A stretch of 64,000 nucleotides of DNA. It comes from Paludibaculum fermentans. GTDB lineage: Bacteria; Acidobacteriota; Terriglobia; Bryobacterales; Bryobacteraceae. The notes under the pieces are model-generated. The model was not told the DNA's origin and did no database searches. It saw nothing but the letters and a program-made list of their open reading frames with translations. Below are positions 26,498 through 34,091 of this stretch, in pieces; position 1 is the first letter of the stretch, and the number at the start of each line of letters is the position of its first letter. The DNA lies in contig NZ_CP063849.1 in assembly GCF_015277775.1 (NCBI RefSeq), positions 3,844,001 through 3,908,000 of the forward strand, written 5' to 3'. The position numbers were made by a program, and so were the translations under genes.

Positions 26498-28543
26498 TCA
26501 TTGCCGGACGTTGCTCGCCGCCGCCTCCCGGATCAGCCGGTCCGCGTCCTCCTTGAGGAGGAATCGGTCGCGGACCAGCCGGGAGGCCGCCGCACGCACG
26601 GCCTCGACAAACGACTCATGCGTGGGATAGCGCTCTTCCAGCGATGGGCGCGGATCTCCGGAGGCCGACCGCTCCGCACGAGTCGCGGCAAACGGAACGA
26701 AGCCACCCACAAAGCCGCAGCCCCGTCCCTGGTAGAAGCCGGCCGCGGTCACGTTCCAGCCCAGGTACGTACCCAGCGGCGCCTGATGCTGCAAAGATGG
26801 CACGCCGCCCACCTCGTTTCCATCCGCATCCACCCTGGGCACCAGTCCCGGAATGATCTGCTTCCTGGCTGGAGGTTGAACGGCAATCACTCCCGAGAGG
26901 TCGTTGTAGTTGAACTGCGAGCCGAAGTCATAGTCGTAGAACGTGTTGAGCAACTGGTCTGGCAAGGGACGCCCGGGGATCGCAGGAAAGCCCATGGCCC
27001 CGTGCTCGGCGCGCACGAGTTGTCCCTGGTCCAGCCTTGGATAGCGGCTGGGCGGAGGCTCAACCTCCTTGGTCACCCACTCTACCAGGGCGTCGAGCAG
27101 GGCGCGCATCGAGTCCGACTGTGGATTGGGATTCTCGGGCAGCACACAGCGCCCACCGCCAGGCGGGATCGAGACATTGAACCCGCCTCGACCTCCACCA
27201 TGCGTCGTGCCCGGGAAGTAATAACGCCGTACCTGCGGAGGCAGAGGAATGTCCGCCTTCGCTGCCGTGCCTACCAGCCCCGGCGACATCTTCAGGCCCC
27301 AGAATTCGGCCGAACCGAATGTCTCGAAGATTTTCGGACACGTCGCCGAGAGACTGCACCGGTGAAGCAGTCCATCGGTCTTCCGGCCGCGCACCGGATC
27401 CGGCGTATCCGCCCACCACAGCACAGCCTCGCTGCCCGGCTCAAACATTCCGGCCGACCCTCCGGGCACCGCGAAGCGGAAATTCATCGGAGTCTGGCGG
27501 GCGGCGATGTGATCATCCGCGCCGTCCCAGACCCGCCGGCCCTGCTCGTCCTGGTTGAAGCCCAGATGGATAAACGACTTCACAAAGTTGCCCGACTGTG
27601 AGATGCCCAGCGACACTACGTTCCGGATCCGGCCGGCCATCGGATTTGCCGTGCCGGCCCCATCTATGGTTTCGCGGCGGAAGAACGAAACCGTATCGCG
27701 CGTGGCCGCGAAGCCGATGCCGAGAACCAGCGGGTCCTTCGCGGTGTAGGTAAGTTCGTAGAGCTGGCCGGGCTCAAACCCCTGCTTCAGGCAGAGAAAG
27801 CCGGGATCCGGCACTCCGGGAAACGGCTGTGCCGCGCAGTTCGAGAAGGCCCACTCCGTAGGCGCGAGCGGGATCACTGCCCCTTCTTCCGAAGCTCGTT
27901 TCGTCAGCAGCGCCTTCGAGGTATCCAGGCTGGCGGCAAGGTAAGGACGCCGCGGCATCTGCCCCGTCACCGGCATGCTGGCCGTGCCGGCCGGCAGGTC
28001 GCTGAAGCGCGCCAGCACCGGACCGGTAATGCTGGATCCGTCGGGGTTCTTCGCCACCGGCACAAGCAGGCTCTGCACGCCGGCTCTGGGGAGGACGTCG
28101 CCCTGCCAGCCGCTGGCCAGGATGGCGTGCCCGCGGCGGAAGAGAAAACCATCGCCGGGTTCCCCGCCCTGCAGCGCGCCCAGCAACAGGCGGCTGCCGC
28201 GATTCGGAACGTCGTAGATCAGGACCCCGCTCGCCTTGGCCGGGTCGATGGGTTGGAGCAGCGTGAAGGTAGCGGAGTACTCCACCATCCCCCGCGCATT
28301 GCGCGGCGCGAACTGGAGGTCGGTGATGATCGCGTTCCTTGGGTCCGACGGATCCAACTCGCCGAAGACGTGCCCCGAGAGGCGCTCATAGGGCCCGGCG
28401 CCGAAGTCCCTGCCTCCGTAGGCCGGTGATTCCCGCTCTTCGACGGAGATGCGGACGATCTTGGCGGCGGCCTGTGGGCCCAGCGCCAGCAGGAATAGGG
28501 CAAACGCCAGGGTCTCGAACCACAAACGCAGGAATCGCAGCAT
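26498..28543 (-). CDS. Secreted alpha/beta-hydrolase domain protein (Abhydrolase_10-like)
   Basis: 681 aa from ATG 28543; the frame stays open to 28633, but the extra 30 codons cross the promoter region. It has a signal peptide (LWFETLAFALFLLALGPQAAA). The domain contains RISVEERESPAYGGRDFGAGPYERL, the nucleophile elbow GISQSGNF and the late His region FPGTTHGGGRGG. This is typical of large uncharacterised secreted esterases/hydrolases in Acidobacteria. It is transcribed divergently from the LysR regulator over a shared AT-rich operator, so it is a likely target of that regulator. A possible -35/-10 (TTGCCT-N17-TACTGT on the minus strand, 28578 to 28550) would make the transcript almost leaderless. 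Confidence 0.75.
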   Translation of the reverse strand: MLRFLRLWFETLAFALFLLALGPQAAAKIVRISVEERESPAYGGRDFGAGPYERLSGHVFGELDPSDPRNAIITDLQFAPRNARGMVEYSATFTLLQPIDPAKASGVLIYDVPNRGSRLLLGALQGGEPGDGFLFRRGHAILASGWQGDVLPRAGVQSLLVPVAKNPDGSSITGPVLARFSDLPAGTASMPVTGQMPRRPYLAASLDTSKALLTKRASEEGAVIPLAPTEWAFSNCAAQPFPGVPDPGFLCLKQGFEPGQLYELTYTAKDPLVLGIGFAATRDTVSFFRRETIDGAGTANPMAGRIRNVVSLGISQSGNFVKSFIHLGFNQDEQGRRVWDGADDHIAARQTPMNFRFAVPGGSAGMFEPGSEAVLWWADTPDPVRGRKTDGLLHRCSLSATCPKIFETFGSAEFWGLKMSPGLVGTAAKADIPLPPQVRRYYFPGTTHGGGRGGFNVSIPPGGGRCVLPENPNPQSDSMRALLDALVEWVTKEVEPPPSRYPRLDQGQLVRAEHGAMGFPAIPGRPLPDQLLNTFYDYDFGSQFNYNDLSGVIAVQPPARKQIIPGLVPRVDADGNEVGGVPSLQHQAPLGTYLGWNVTAAGFYQGRGCGFVGGFVPFAATRAERSASGDPRPSLEERYPTHESFVEAVRAAASRLVRDRFLLKEDADRLIREAAASNVRQ

Positions 28544-28574
28544 CCCCGCACAGTATCTCAGCGGGGCTGATGAG

Positions 28575-28596
28575 GCAATTGAATAATTCAGATTGC
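28575..28596. promoter_or_regulatory. Divergent LysR-type operator (site A)
   Basis: GCAAT...ATTGC arms flank the odd palindrome GAATAATTC (28581-28589). The segment CAATTGAATAATTC (28576-28589) is a 13/14 match, in inverted orientation, to GAATAATTCAATTG before atuA. It overlaps a candidate -35 for lysR (TTGAAT 28579-28584, N17, TAATGT 28602-28607) and lies next to the -35 of the divergent hydrolase. Position and dyad symmetry fit a LysR autoregulatory box. Confidence 0.55.
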
Positions 28597-28613
28597 AGTA
28601 ATAATGTACGCTG

Positions 28614-29552
28614 ATGGCCATGACGAATCTCAACCTCCGTCACTTTGAAGCGTTCGCCGCCATCGCCGCCGCCGGCAACTTCACCCGCGCGGCCCAGGCA
28701 CTGCACGTCTCGCAGCCCGCCTTGACCGTGCAGATCCGCCAACTGGAGGAGACGATTGGGGTTCGCCTGCTCGATCGCAACACACGTTCCGTCAAACTGA
28801 CGCGCATCGGCCAGCAACTGTCCCCGGTGATCCAGCGCCTGCTGCGGGAGATCGACTCGGTGATCCTCAACGCCCGGGAGCTCGCCACAGGCGACCGGGG
28901 CTCAGTCAGCGTCACCGGCCTGCCTTCCGTCTGTTCGACCATCCTGCCGCGGATCATCGCGGAGTTCCGCCAGCAACAACCGGGCATCACCGTCTCGCTG
29001 CGCGATGCCGTCGCCCAGGTGGTGCTGGCGCAGGTCAAGAACGAAGAGGTGGACTTCGGCATCGGCAGCTTCGCCGATGCCGAGCCGGCCATTCAGGTGG
29101 TCCCGCTGTTCAACGACCAGATGCGGGTCGTCTTCCCGCCCGGCTCGCCGCTGGGGAAGCGACGGTCCATCCAATTGAAGCAGCTCATCACCGAACCGAT
29201 GATCCTCATGAGCCAGCAGAGCAGCGTGCGCATCCTGGTGGATCGCGCCTTCCAGTCGATGGGCCATTTTCCCGTGCCGGCCTATGAGGCGACCTACATG
29301 TCCACCGCAATCGGCATGGTGAAAGCGGGACTGGGCATCACCTTCCTGCCGACCTCCGCGTTCGAAGCCTCCGAGTTGGGCGGACTGGGCTCACGCATCC
29401 TCAAGGAACCGGGCCTCACGAGACGGATCGTCGCCATCCAGAAGTCGGGCCGCACCCTGTCTCCCGCGGCTACGGCCTTCCTGAGAGCCCTGATCGCCGG
29501 CTGCAAGGCGCTGCGGCCGGCGCCGCGAATTCGCCACGTGGATTCCGAGTGA
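28614..29552 (+). CDS. LysR-family transcriptional regulator
   Basis: 312 aa. The N-terminal winged HTH (NLRHFEAFAAIAAAGNFTRAAQALHVSQPALTVQIRQLEE) is followed by the linker helix and a periplasmic-binding-like effector domain (about 90-300). Position next to an AtuA/CoA-transferase/CitMHS operon suggests the effector is that pathway's organic acid. It is divergent from the alpha/beta-hydrolase, the classic LysR arrangement. Start ATG 28614 is followed in frame by another ATG at 28620. Confidence 0.9.
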   Translation: MAMTNLNLRHFEAFAAIAAAGNFTRAAQALHVSQPALTVQIRQLEETIGVRLLDRNTRSVKLTRIGQQLSPVIQRLLREIDSVILNARELATGDRGSVSVTGLPSVCSTILPRIIAEFRQQQPGITVSLRDAVAQVVLAQVKNEEVDFGIGSFADAEPAIQVVPLFNDQMRVVFPPGSPLGKRRSIQLKQLITEPMILMSQQSSVRILVDRAFQSMGHFPVPAYEATYMSTAIGMVKAGLGITFLPTSAFEASELGGLGSRILKEPGLTRRIVAIQKSGRTLSPAATAFLRALIAGCKALRPAPRIRHVDSE

Positions 29553-29581
29553 TTCATAACACAACCGGATCACTGGGATAG

Positions 29582-29621
29582 GAATAATTCAATTGTTATA
29601 AAGCCACGCCCGCACTATGGT
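29582..29621 (+). promoter_or_regulatory. atuA operon promoter with LysR-type box (site B)
   Basis: GAATAATTCAATTG at 29582-29595 repeats the motif found upstream of lysR. It overlaps a -35-like TTGTTA (29593-29598), 17 nt before a -10-like TATGGT (29616-29621). The expected transcription start near 29628 sits directly at the ATG of a 13-codon leader frame (29629-29670), whose stop overlaps the AtuA ATG at 29667. Confidence 0.5.
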
Positions 29622-29666
29622 GGAGCTTATGCGTTTTCGACGCGGCCACGACACCGAGTGTGGGCA

Positions 29667-31046
29667 ATGACCGGCGCGGACACGATCCGTGTGGCCAACG
29701 CCCAGGGATTCTGGGGCGACTCGCTGGAGGCTCCCCTGCTGCAGATGCGGCAGGGCCCCATCGACTACCTGACTCTCGACTACCTGGCCGAGGTCACGAT
29801 GTCCATCCTGCAGAAGCAACGCGCGCGGGACGGAAACGCGGGATACGCCCGTGATTTTGTCGAAATGATCGGGCGCGGCGCTCGCGATATCGTCGAGCGC
29901 GGCATCAAGGTGGTGGCCAACGCCGGAGGGGTCCATCCAATAGCCTGTGCGGAGGCCGCCGCCTTGGCGTTACAGCGGGCCGGCGTTTCCAACGGCGTGA
30001 AGATCGGAGTGGTGCTGGGTGACGACATCTTGCCCCGCTTGGATGAACTGCTCGACCGCGGAGTGCCCCTGTGCAACATGGACACCGGCGAACCCCTCGC
30101 GGTCATCCGTTCCCGGGTGCAGAGCGCGAATGTCTACCTGGGGGCGGCGCCCATCGCGGAGGCACTGGGCCGCGGGGCGCAAATCGTGATCACCGGCCGT
30201 TGCGCCGACGCAGCGCTGACGCTGGGTCCAGCCATCCACGAGTTCGGCTGGCGGATGGACGACTGGGCCCGCCTCGCCGCCGGCACCGTGGCCGGACACG
30301 CGATTGAATGCGGGACGCAGTCTACCGGCGGCAACTGCCAGTACGACTGGGAGTCCATTCCCGAGTTCGACAACATCGGCTACCCCATCGCGGAGATCGG
30401 GCGAGAGGGCGGCGTGGTCATCACCAAGCACCAGGGCACTGGCGGCAGGGTGAACGTGCCGGGCGTCACTGAGCAGTTGCTCTATGAGATTGGCGACCCC
30501 AGTACCTACATCACGCCCGATGTGATTGCCGACTTCACCTCCATCGACCTTGAACAGGACGGAACCGATCGCGTCCGCCTCAGCGGCGCGGCCGGGCGCC
30601 CAGCGACTGACTTCTCCAAGGTCTCCATCAGTTACACCAGCGGGTTCCGGGCCATCGGCCTGCTGGTCTACGGCTGGCCCGACGCAGCCAGAAAGGCACG
30701 CAAAGCGGAGGAGATCCTGCGCGCCAGGCTGGACCATCTCGGCCTCACCTTTGATGCCATCCACGCCGAATACATCGGAGCCAACGCCTGCCACGGCGAT
30801 GCGCTGTCCGGCCCCTCCCATCCGGATACGCCGGAAGTCGCCTTGCGCGTCGGCGTGCGCGGCAAGGATCGCAAAGCAGTGGAGCGCTTCACACGGGAGA
30901 TCGCACCCCTGGCGCTGAACGGACCGCCCGTTGTAACGTATGTCGGCGGCCGGCCCAAGGTGGAAGAGGTTGTCGCTTACTGGCCGGCGCTGATTCCGAA
31001 AGCGGAAGTCTCCTGGAACGTCGTCATGAAGGAAGTCCATGCCTAG
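29667..31046 (+). CDS. AtuA-family protein (DUF1446), acyclic terpene utilisation-like
   Basis: 459 aa from ATG 29667 (an in-frame GTG lies at 29658). DUF1446/AtuA core motifs: RVANAQGFWGDSLEAP, IDYLTLDYLAEVTMSIL, IKVVANAGGVHPIACAEA and GRCADAALTLGPAIHEFGW. The ECGTQSTGGNCQYDW segment carries two conserved Cys. AtuA proteins are required for acyclic terpene (citronellol/geraniol) growth in Pseudomonas, and homologues occur in organic-acid clusters; the reaction is not established. This copy lacks the C-terminal domain, which is encoded by the next gene. First structural gene of a four-gene operon after lysR. Confidence 0.85.
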   Translation: MTGADTIRVANAQGFWGDSLEAPLLQMRQGPIDYLTLDYLAEVTMSILQKQRARDGNAGYARDFVEMIGRGARDIVERGIKVVANAGGVHPIACAEAAALALQRAGVSNGVKIGVVLGDDILPRLDELLDRGVPLCNMDTGEPLAVIRSRVQSANVYLGAAPIAEALGRGAQIVITGRCADAALTLGPAIHEFGWRMDDWARLAAGTVAGHAIECGTQSTGGNCQYDWESIPEFDNIGYPIAEIGREGGVVITKHQGTGGRVNVPGVTEQLLYEIGDPSTYITPDVIADFTSIDLEQDGTDRVRLSGAAGRPATDFSKVSISYTSGFRAIGLLVYGWPDAARKARKAEEILRARLDHLGLTFDAIHAEYIGANACHGDALSGPSHPDTPEVALRVGVRGKDRKAVERFTREIAPLALNGPPVVTYVGGRPKVEEVVAYWPALIPKAEVSWNVVMKEVHA

Positions 31047-31356
31047 AGTGCGCCTGTTGGAGGTGGCCCACGCCCGCTCAGGCGATAAGGGCGACTGTAC
31101 AAATATCGGCCTGATCGCACTGCGGCCGGAGCTTTACCCACTGCTCGTCGAACAGGTCACCGCCGATCGCGTGAAGGAGCACTTCCGTGAGTTGTGCAAA
31201 GGGCGGGTCGATCGCTTTGAGTTGCCCAAGTTGCACGCGTTGAACTTCCTGCTGCATCAGTCCCTGGACGGAGGCGGCACCGTTTCCCTGCGGACCGATG
31301 CCCAGGGGAAAACGTATAGCGCCGCCCTGCTGCGAATGGAGATCGATGTCCCGTAA
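31039..31356 (+). CDS. AtuA C-terminal-domain protein (separate subunit)
   Basis: 105 aa. It corresponds to the C-terminal ferredoxin-like domain of fused AtuA proteins: VAHARSGDKGDCTNIGLIAL, then LHALNFLLHQSLDGGGTVSLRTDAQGKTYS. It overlaps the end of the AtuA gene by 8 nt, so the two are translated together and very likely form one complex. The SGDKGD/TNIG motif is strongly conserved in the family and may bind a phosphate or CoA moiety; this is inference. Confidence 0.82.
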   Translation: MPRVRLLEVAHARSGDKGDCTNIGLIALRPELYPLLVEQVTADRVKEHFRELCKGRVDRFELPKLHALNFLLHQSLDGGGTVSLRTDAQGKTYSAALLRMEIDVP

Positions 31357-31376
31357 CCAGGAGTCCCTGTTTAGCC

Positions 31377-32630
31377 ATGCCCGATAATCCGGCCACTCCG
31401 CCCCTCGCCGCGCTGCAGGGCATTCGCGTGCTCGATTTTTCCCACGCCCTGGCCGGCCCGTACTGCACTTTGCTTCTGGCCGATTTCGGCGCGGAAGTCT
31501 ACAAATTGGAGAGCCCGTCCGGCGGCGACATGGGCCGCGGTTGGGGGCCGCCCTTCGCAGGCACAGACTCGTCCTTCTTCTTCGGCCTGAACCGGGGCAA
31601 ACGCGGCATCTCCATCGATCTCAAACGCCCGGAGGGCCTGGAACTCTGCCGCCGGCTGATCGACAGGATGGATGTCCTGATTGAGAATTTCCGGCCCGGC
31701 ACGATGGACCGGCTCGGCCTCGGCTACGCGGCCGTTGCCCTTCGCAACCCTCGCCTGGTCTACTGCTCCATCTCCGGCTACGGCCAGGCCGGCCCGTCCC
31801 GCGACGAAGCCGCCATGGACCTGATCGTGGAGTGCTCCAGCGGCTTCCTGAGCATCACAGGCACCGAAGACGGGGAGCAGGTGCGCAGCGGCTACGCCGT
31901 CGCCGATATCAATGCCGGGCTGTTCTCGGTCATCGGGATCCTGATGGCCTTGAGAGCCCGGGAACAGACAGGCCGCGGCCAGTATGTCGATGTCTCGATG
32001 CTGGACTCAATGATCTCGGCCATGAGTTCGAACTACATGTCGTTCCTGGGTTCAGGCAAGATCCCCGCGCCCTTGGGCAGCGGATTCCCGACAGTTGTGC
32101 CTTACCGCGTGTTCCAGGCCAAGGATCGCGCCTTCTCCATTGCGGTCGGCAGCCCCAAGCTTTGGAGTGCTTTCTGCCAGGTCATCGGCCGGCAGGATCT
32201 GGAGTGTCATCCAGACTACTCCACGAATGCGCGCCGGGTGGACAACCGGCATGCCCTGGAAGCGATCCTGGCGGCCATCTTTCTCCAACAGGACGCCGCA
32301 CACTGGGTCGCCCTGCTGCATTCAGTCGGGATCCCCTGCTCCCCCGTTCGCAATTTCCTGGAGGTGTCCCAGGATCCCCAGGCGGCCCTGCGCGGCATGT
32401 TTCCTGTCGTGGAATGCCCGAAGGCGGGCGCTCACCGCGTGACGGGTCCACCAGTCAAGTTGTCGGCGACACCGGCGCGCGTAAGCGAACCCGCTCCGGG
32501 CCTGGGCGAGCACAGCGCCGCGGTCCTGGCTGAAGTTCTCGGGCTGTCCCAGGGCGAGATTGAGGCCCTCGCCGCCAGTCACATCATTTGGCCTGCGTGC
32601 CCGGACGGCTCGCCGGAAGCGCACCCCTGA
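31377..32630 (+). CDS. CaiB/BaiF family (class III) CoA-transferase
   Basis: 417 aa. Signature: GIRVLDFSHALAGPYCTLLLADFGAEVYKLE; the catalytic Asp lies in EAAMDLIVECSSGF (equivalent to Asp169 of formyl-CoA transferase), followed by SGYAVADINAGLFSVIGILMAL. It moves CoA from an acyl-CoA donor (often succinyl-CoA) to a carboxylic acid. In this operon it would activate the acid imported by the CitMHS transporter. Starts 20 nt after the AtuA C-terminal gene, with its stop overlapping the next start (TGATG). Confidence 0.9.
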   Translation: MPDNPATPPLAALQGIRVLDFSHALAGPYCTLLLADFGAEVYKLESPSGGDMGRGWGPPFAGTDSSFFFGLNRGKRGISIDLKRPEGLELCRRLIDRMDVLIENFRPGTMDRLGLGYAAVALRNPRLVYCSISGYGQAGPSRDEAAMDLIVECSSGFLSITGTEDGEQVRSGYAVADINAGLFSVIGILMALRAREQTGRGQYVDVSMLDSMISAMSSNYMSFLGSGKIPAPLGSGFPTVVPYRVFQAKDRAFSIAVGSPKLWSAFCQVIGRQDLECHPDYSTNARRVDNRHALEAILAAIFLQQDAAHWVALLHSVGIPCSPVRNFLEVSQDPQAALRGMFPVVECPKAGAHRVTGPPVKLSATPARVSEPAPGLGEHSAAVLAEVLGLSQGEIEALAASHIIWPACPDGSPEAHP

Positions 32631-33928
32631 TGCTTGCGCTGGCAGGCCTGCTCACCATCCTCGTTCTGCTCGCGCTGATTATCAGCAAGCGCATGTCGCC
32701 CCTGGTGGCATTGATTCTCGTTCCGGTGGGTGCGGCGCTAGTGAGCGGATTTGGCCTGCAGACCGGCTCCTTCATCCTGAAGGGCATCCAGAATGTCGCA
32801 CCCGTTGCCGGCATGTTCCTGTTCGCGATCCTGTATTTCGGGATCATGACCGACGCCGGAATGATCGACCCGCTCATCGATCGCATCCTGCAAGTGGTCG
32901 GCAGCCGGCCGGCGCTCATCGTGCCTGGCACCGCGCTGCTGGCGCTGCTCGTCCACCTGGATGGCTCGGGCGCGGTGACCTTCCTCGTCACGATTCCCGT
33001 GATGCTTCCGCTTTACGAACGAGTGGGCATCGACCGGCGGATTCTCGCCTGTGCCGCTTCGCTCGCGGCAGGCGTCAATTTTCTCCCCTGGACCGGTCCC
33101 ACCTTGCGTGCCTCCGCGGCGCTGCACGTGCCGGTAACAGATCTCTTCAATCCGCTGATTCCCGTCCAACTCGTTGGCCTGCTCTACGTCTTCGTGACCG
33201 CCTGGATTCTGGGAGTCAGGGAGGAGCGGCGCCTCCACATCGACTCAACAGTAGCCGGGGTGCTCGTCCTGCGTCGTGAACTCACCCTGGAGGAGCAGGC
33301 CCTGCGGCGGCCGGGCAAAGTCTGGCTGAATGCGGGCCTCACCGTGATCCTGATCGGGATCATGATCAGTGGAATCCTGCCACCGGTCGTGGTCTTTATG
33401 ATCGGAGCCGCGATCGCCCTGGTCCTGAACTACCCGGGCATCGAAGTCCAACGCGTCCGTGTGGAAGCCCATGCGAAGACGGCATTCATGATGGCGGGGA
33501 TTCTGTTCGCGGCGGGCGTTTTCACGGGCATCCTGAAGGAATCGGGCATGCTCACGGAAATGGCGAAGTTCTCCATCCGGCTGGTCTCGGCCGAGATGGC
33601 GAGGCACATCCCCGTCGTGCTGGGGGTCCTCTCCATGCCGCTGAGCCTGCTCTTCGACCCGGATTCGTTCTACTTCGGTGTGATGCCGGTGATTGCGGAC
33701 GCCGGCAGGATGCTGGGTGTCGCTCCAGTGCACGTGGCGCAGGCCTCGCTGCTGGGGCAGATGACAACGGGTTTCCCGGTGAGCCCCCTGACGCCGGCCA
33801 CTTTCCTCATCGTTGGTTTGGCCGGGGTAGATCTAGCGGAACACCAGCGATTCACGGCGCCCCTGCTGTTGGGCGCGTCGGTCCTGATGACTCTGGCGTG
33901 CCTCGTGTTCGGAGTCTTTCCTCTCTGA
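32630..33928 (+). CDS. CitMHS-family organic acid transporter
   Basis: 432 aa with about 11-12 TM segments. Features of the CitMHS (metal-citrate/H+ symport) family: SPLVALILVPVGAAL, GSGAVTFLVTIPVMLPLYERVG, LFDPDSFYFGVMPVIADAG and LLGQMTTGFPVSPLTPATFL. ATG 32630 overlaps the stop of the CoA-transferase gene; an in-frame TTG at 32588 is less likely. It would import a di- or tricarboxylate (citrate-like, or hydroxy- or methyl-substituted), possibly as a metal complex. It closes the operon. Confidence 0.85.
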   Translation: MLALAGLLTILVLLALIISKRMSPLVALILVPVGAALVSGFGLQTGSFILKGIQNVAPVAGMFLFAILYFGIMTDAGMIDPLIDRILQVVGSRPALIVPGTALLALLVHLDGSGAVTFLVTIPVMLPLYERVGIDRRILACAASLAAGVNFLPWTGPTLRASAALHVPVTDLFNPLIPVQLVGLLYVFVTAWILGVREERRLHIDSTVAGVLVLRRELTLEEQALRRPGKVWLNAGLTVILIGIMISGILPPVVVFMIGAAIALVLNYPGIEVQRVRVEAHAKTAFMMAGILFAAGVFTGILKESGMLTEMAKFSIRLVSAEMARHIPVVLGVLSMPLSLLFDPDSFYFGVMPVIADAGRMLGVAPVHVAQASLLGQMTTGFPVSPLTPATFLIVGLAGVDLAEHQRFTAPLLLGASVLMTLACLVFGVFPL

Positions 33929-33977
33929 CACAGGGGGAGGCGGATGGATTGTTTCGCCTCGGTTATTACTGTTATTC

Positions 33978-34017
33978 GATTGATTCAATTGCCGGAGCAA
34001 CCTCCGGAGAGTATTAT
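33978..34017 (+). promoter_or_regulatory. GH3 promoter with third LysR-like motif (site C)
   Basis: GATTGATTCAATTG (33978-33991) matches 12 of 14 positions of site B. It overlaps -35 TTGCCG (33989-33994), 17 nt before -10 TATTAT (34012-34017). The spacer contains a perfect CCGGAG-CAAC-CTCCGG inverted repeat (33992-34007). The gene starts about 75 nt downstream (34092). Confidence 0.5.
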
Positions 34018-34091
34018 CGGAACGCGCACGCGCACACAGCCCGGCCGGGACGCCGGCGGTAACCGGTTCAACGTAGATCTGGAGCAGTCAT

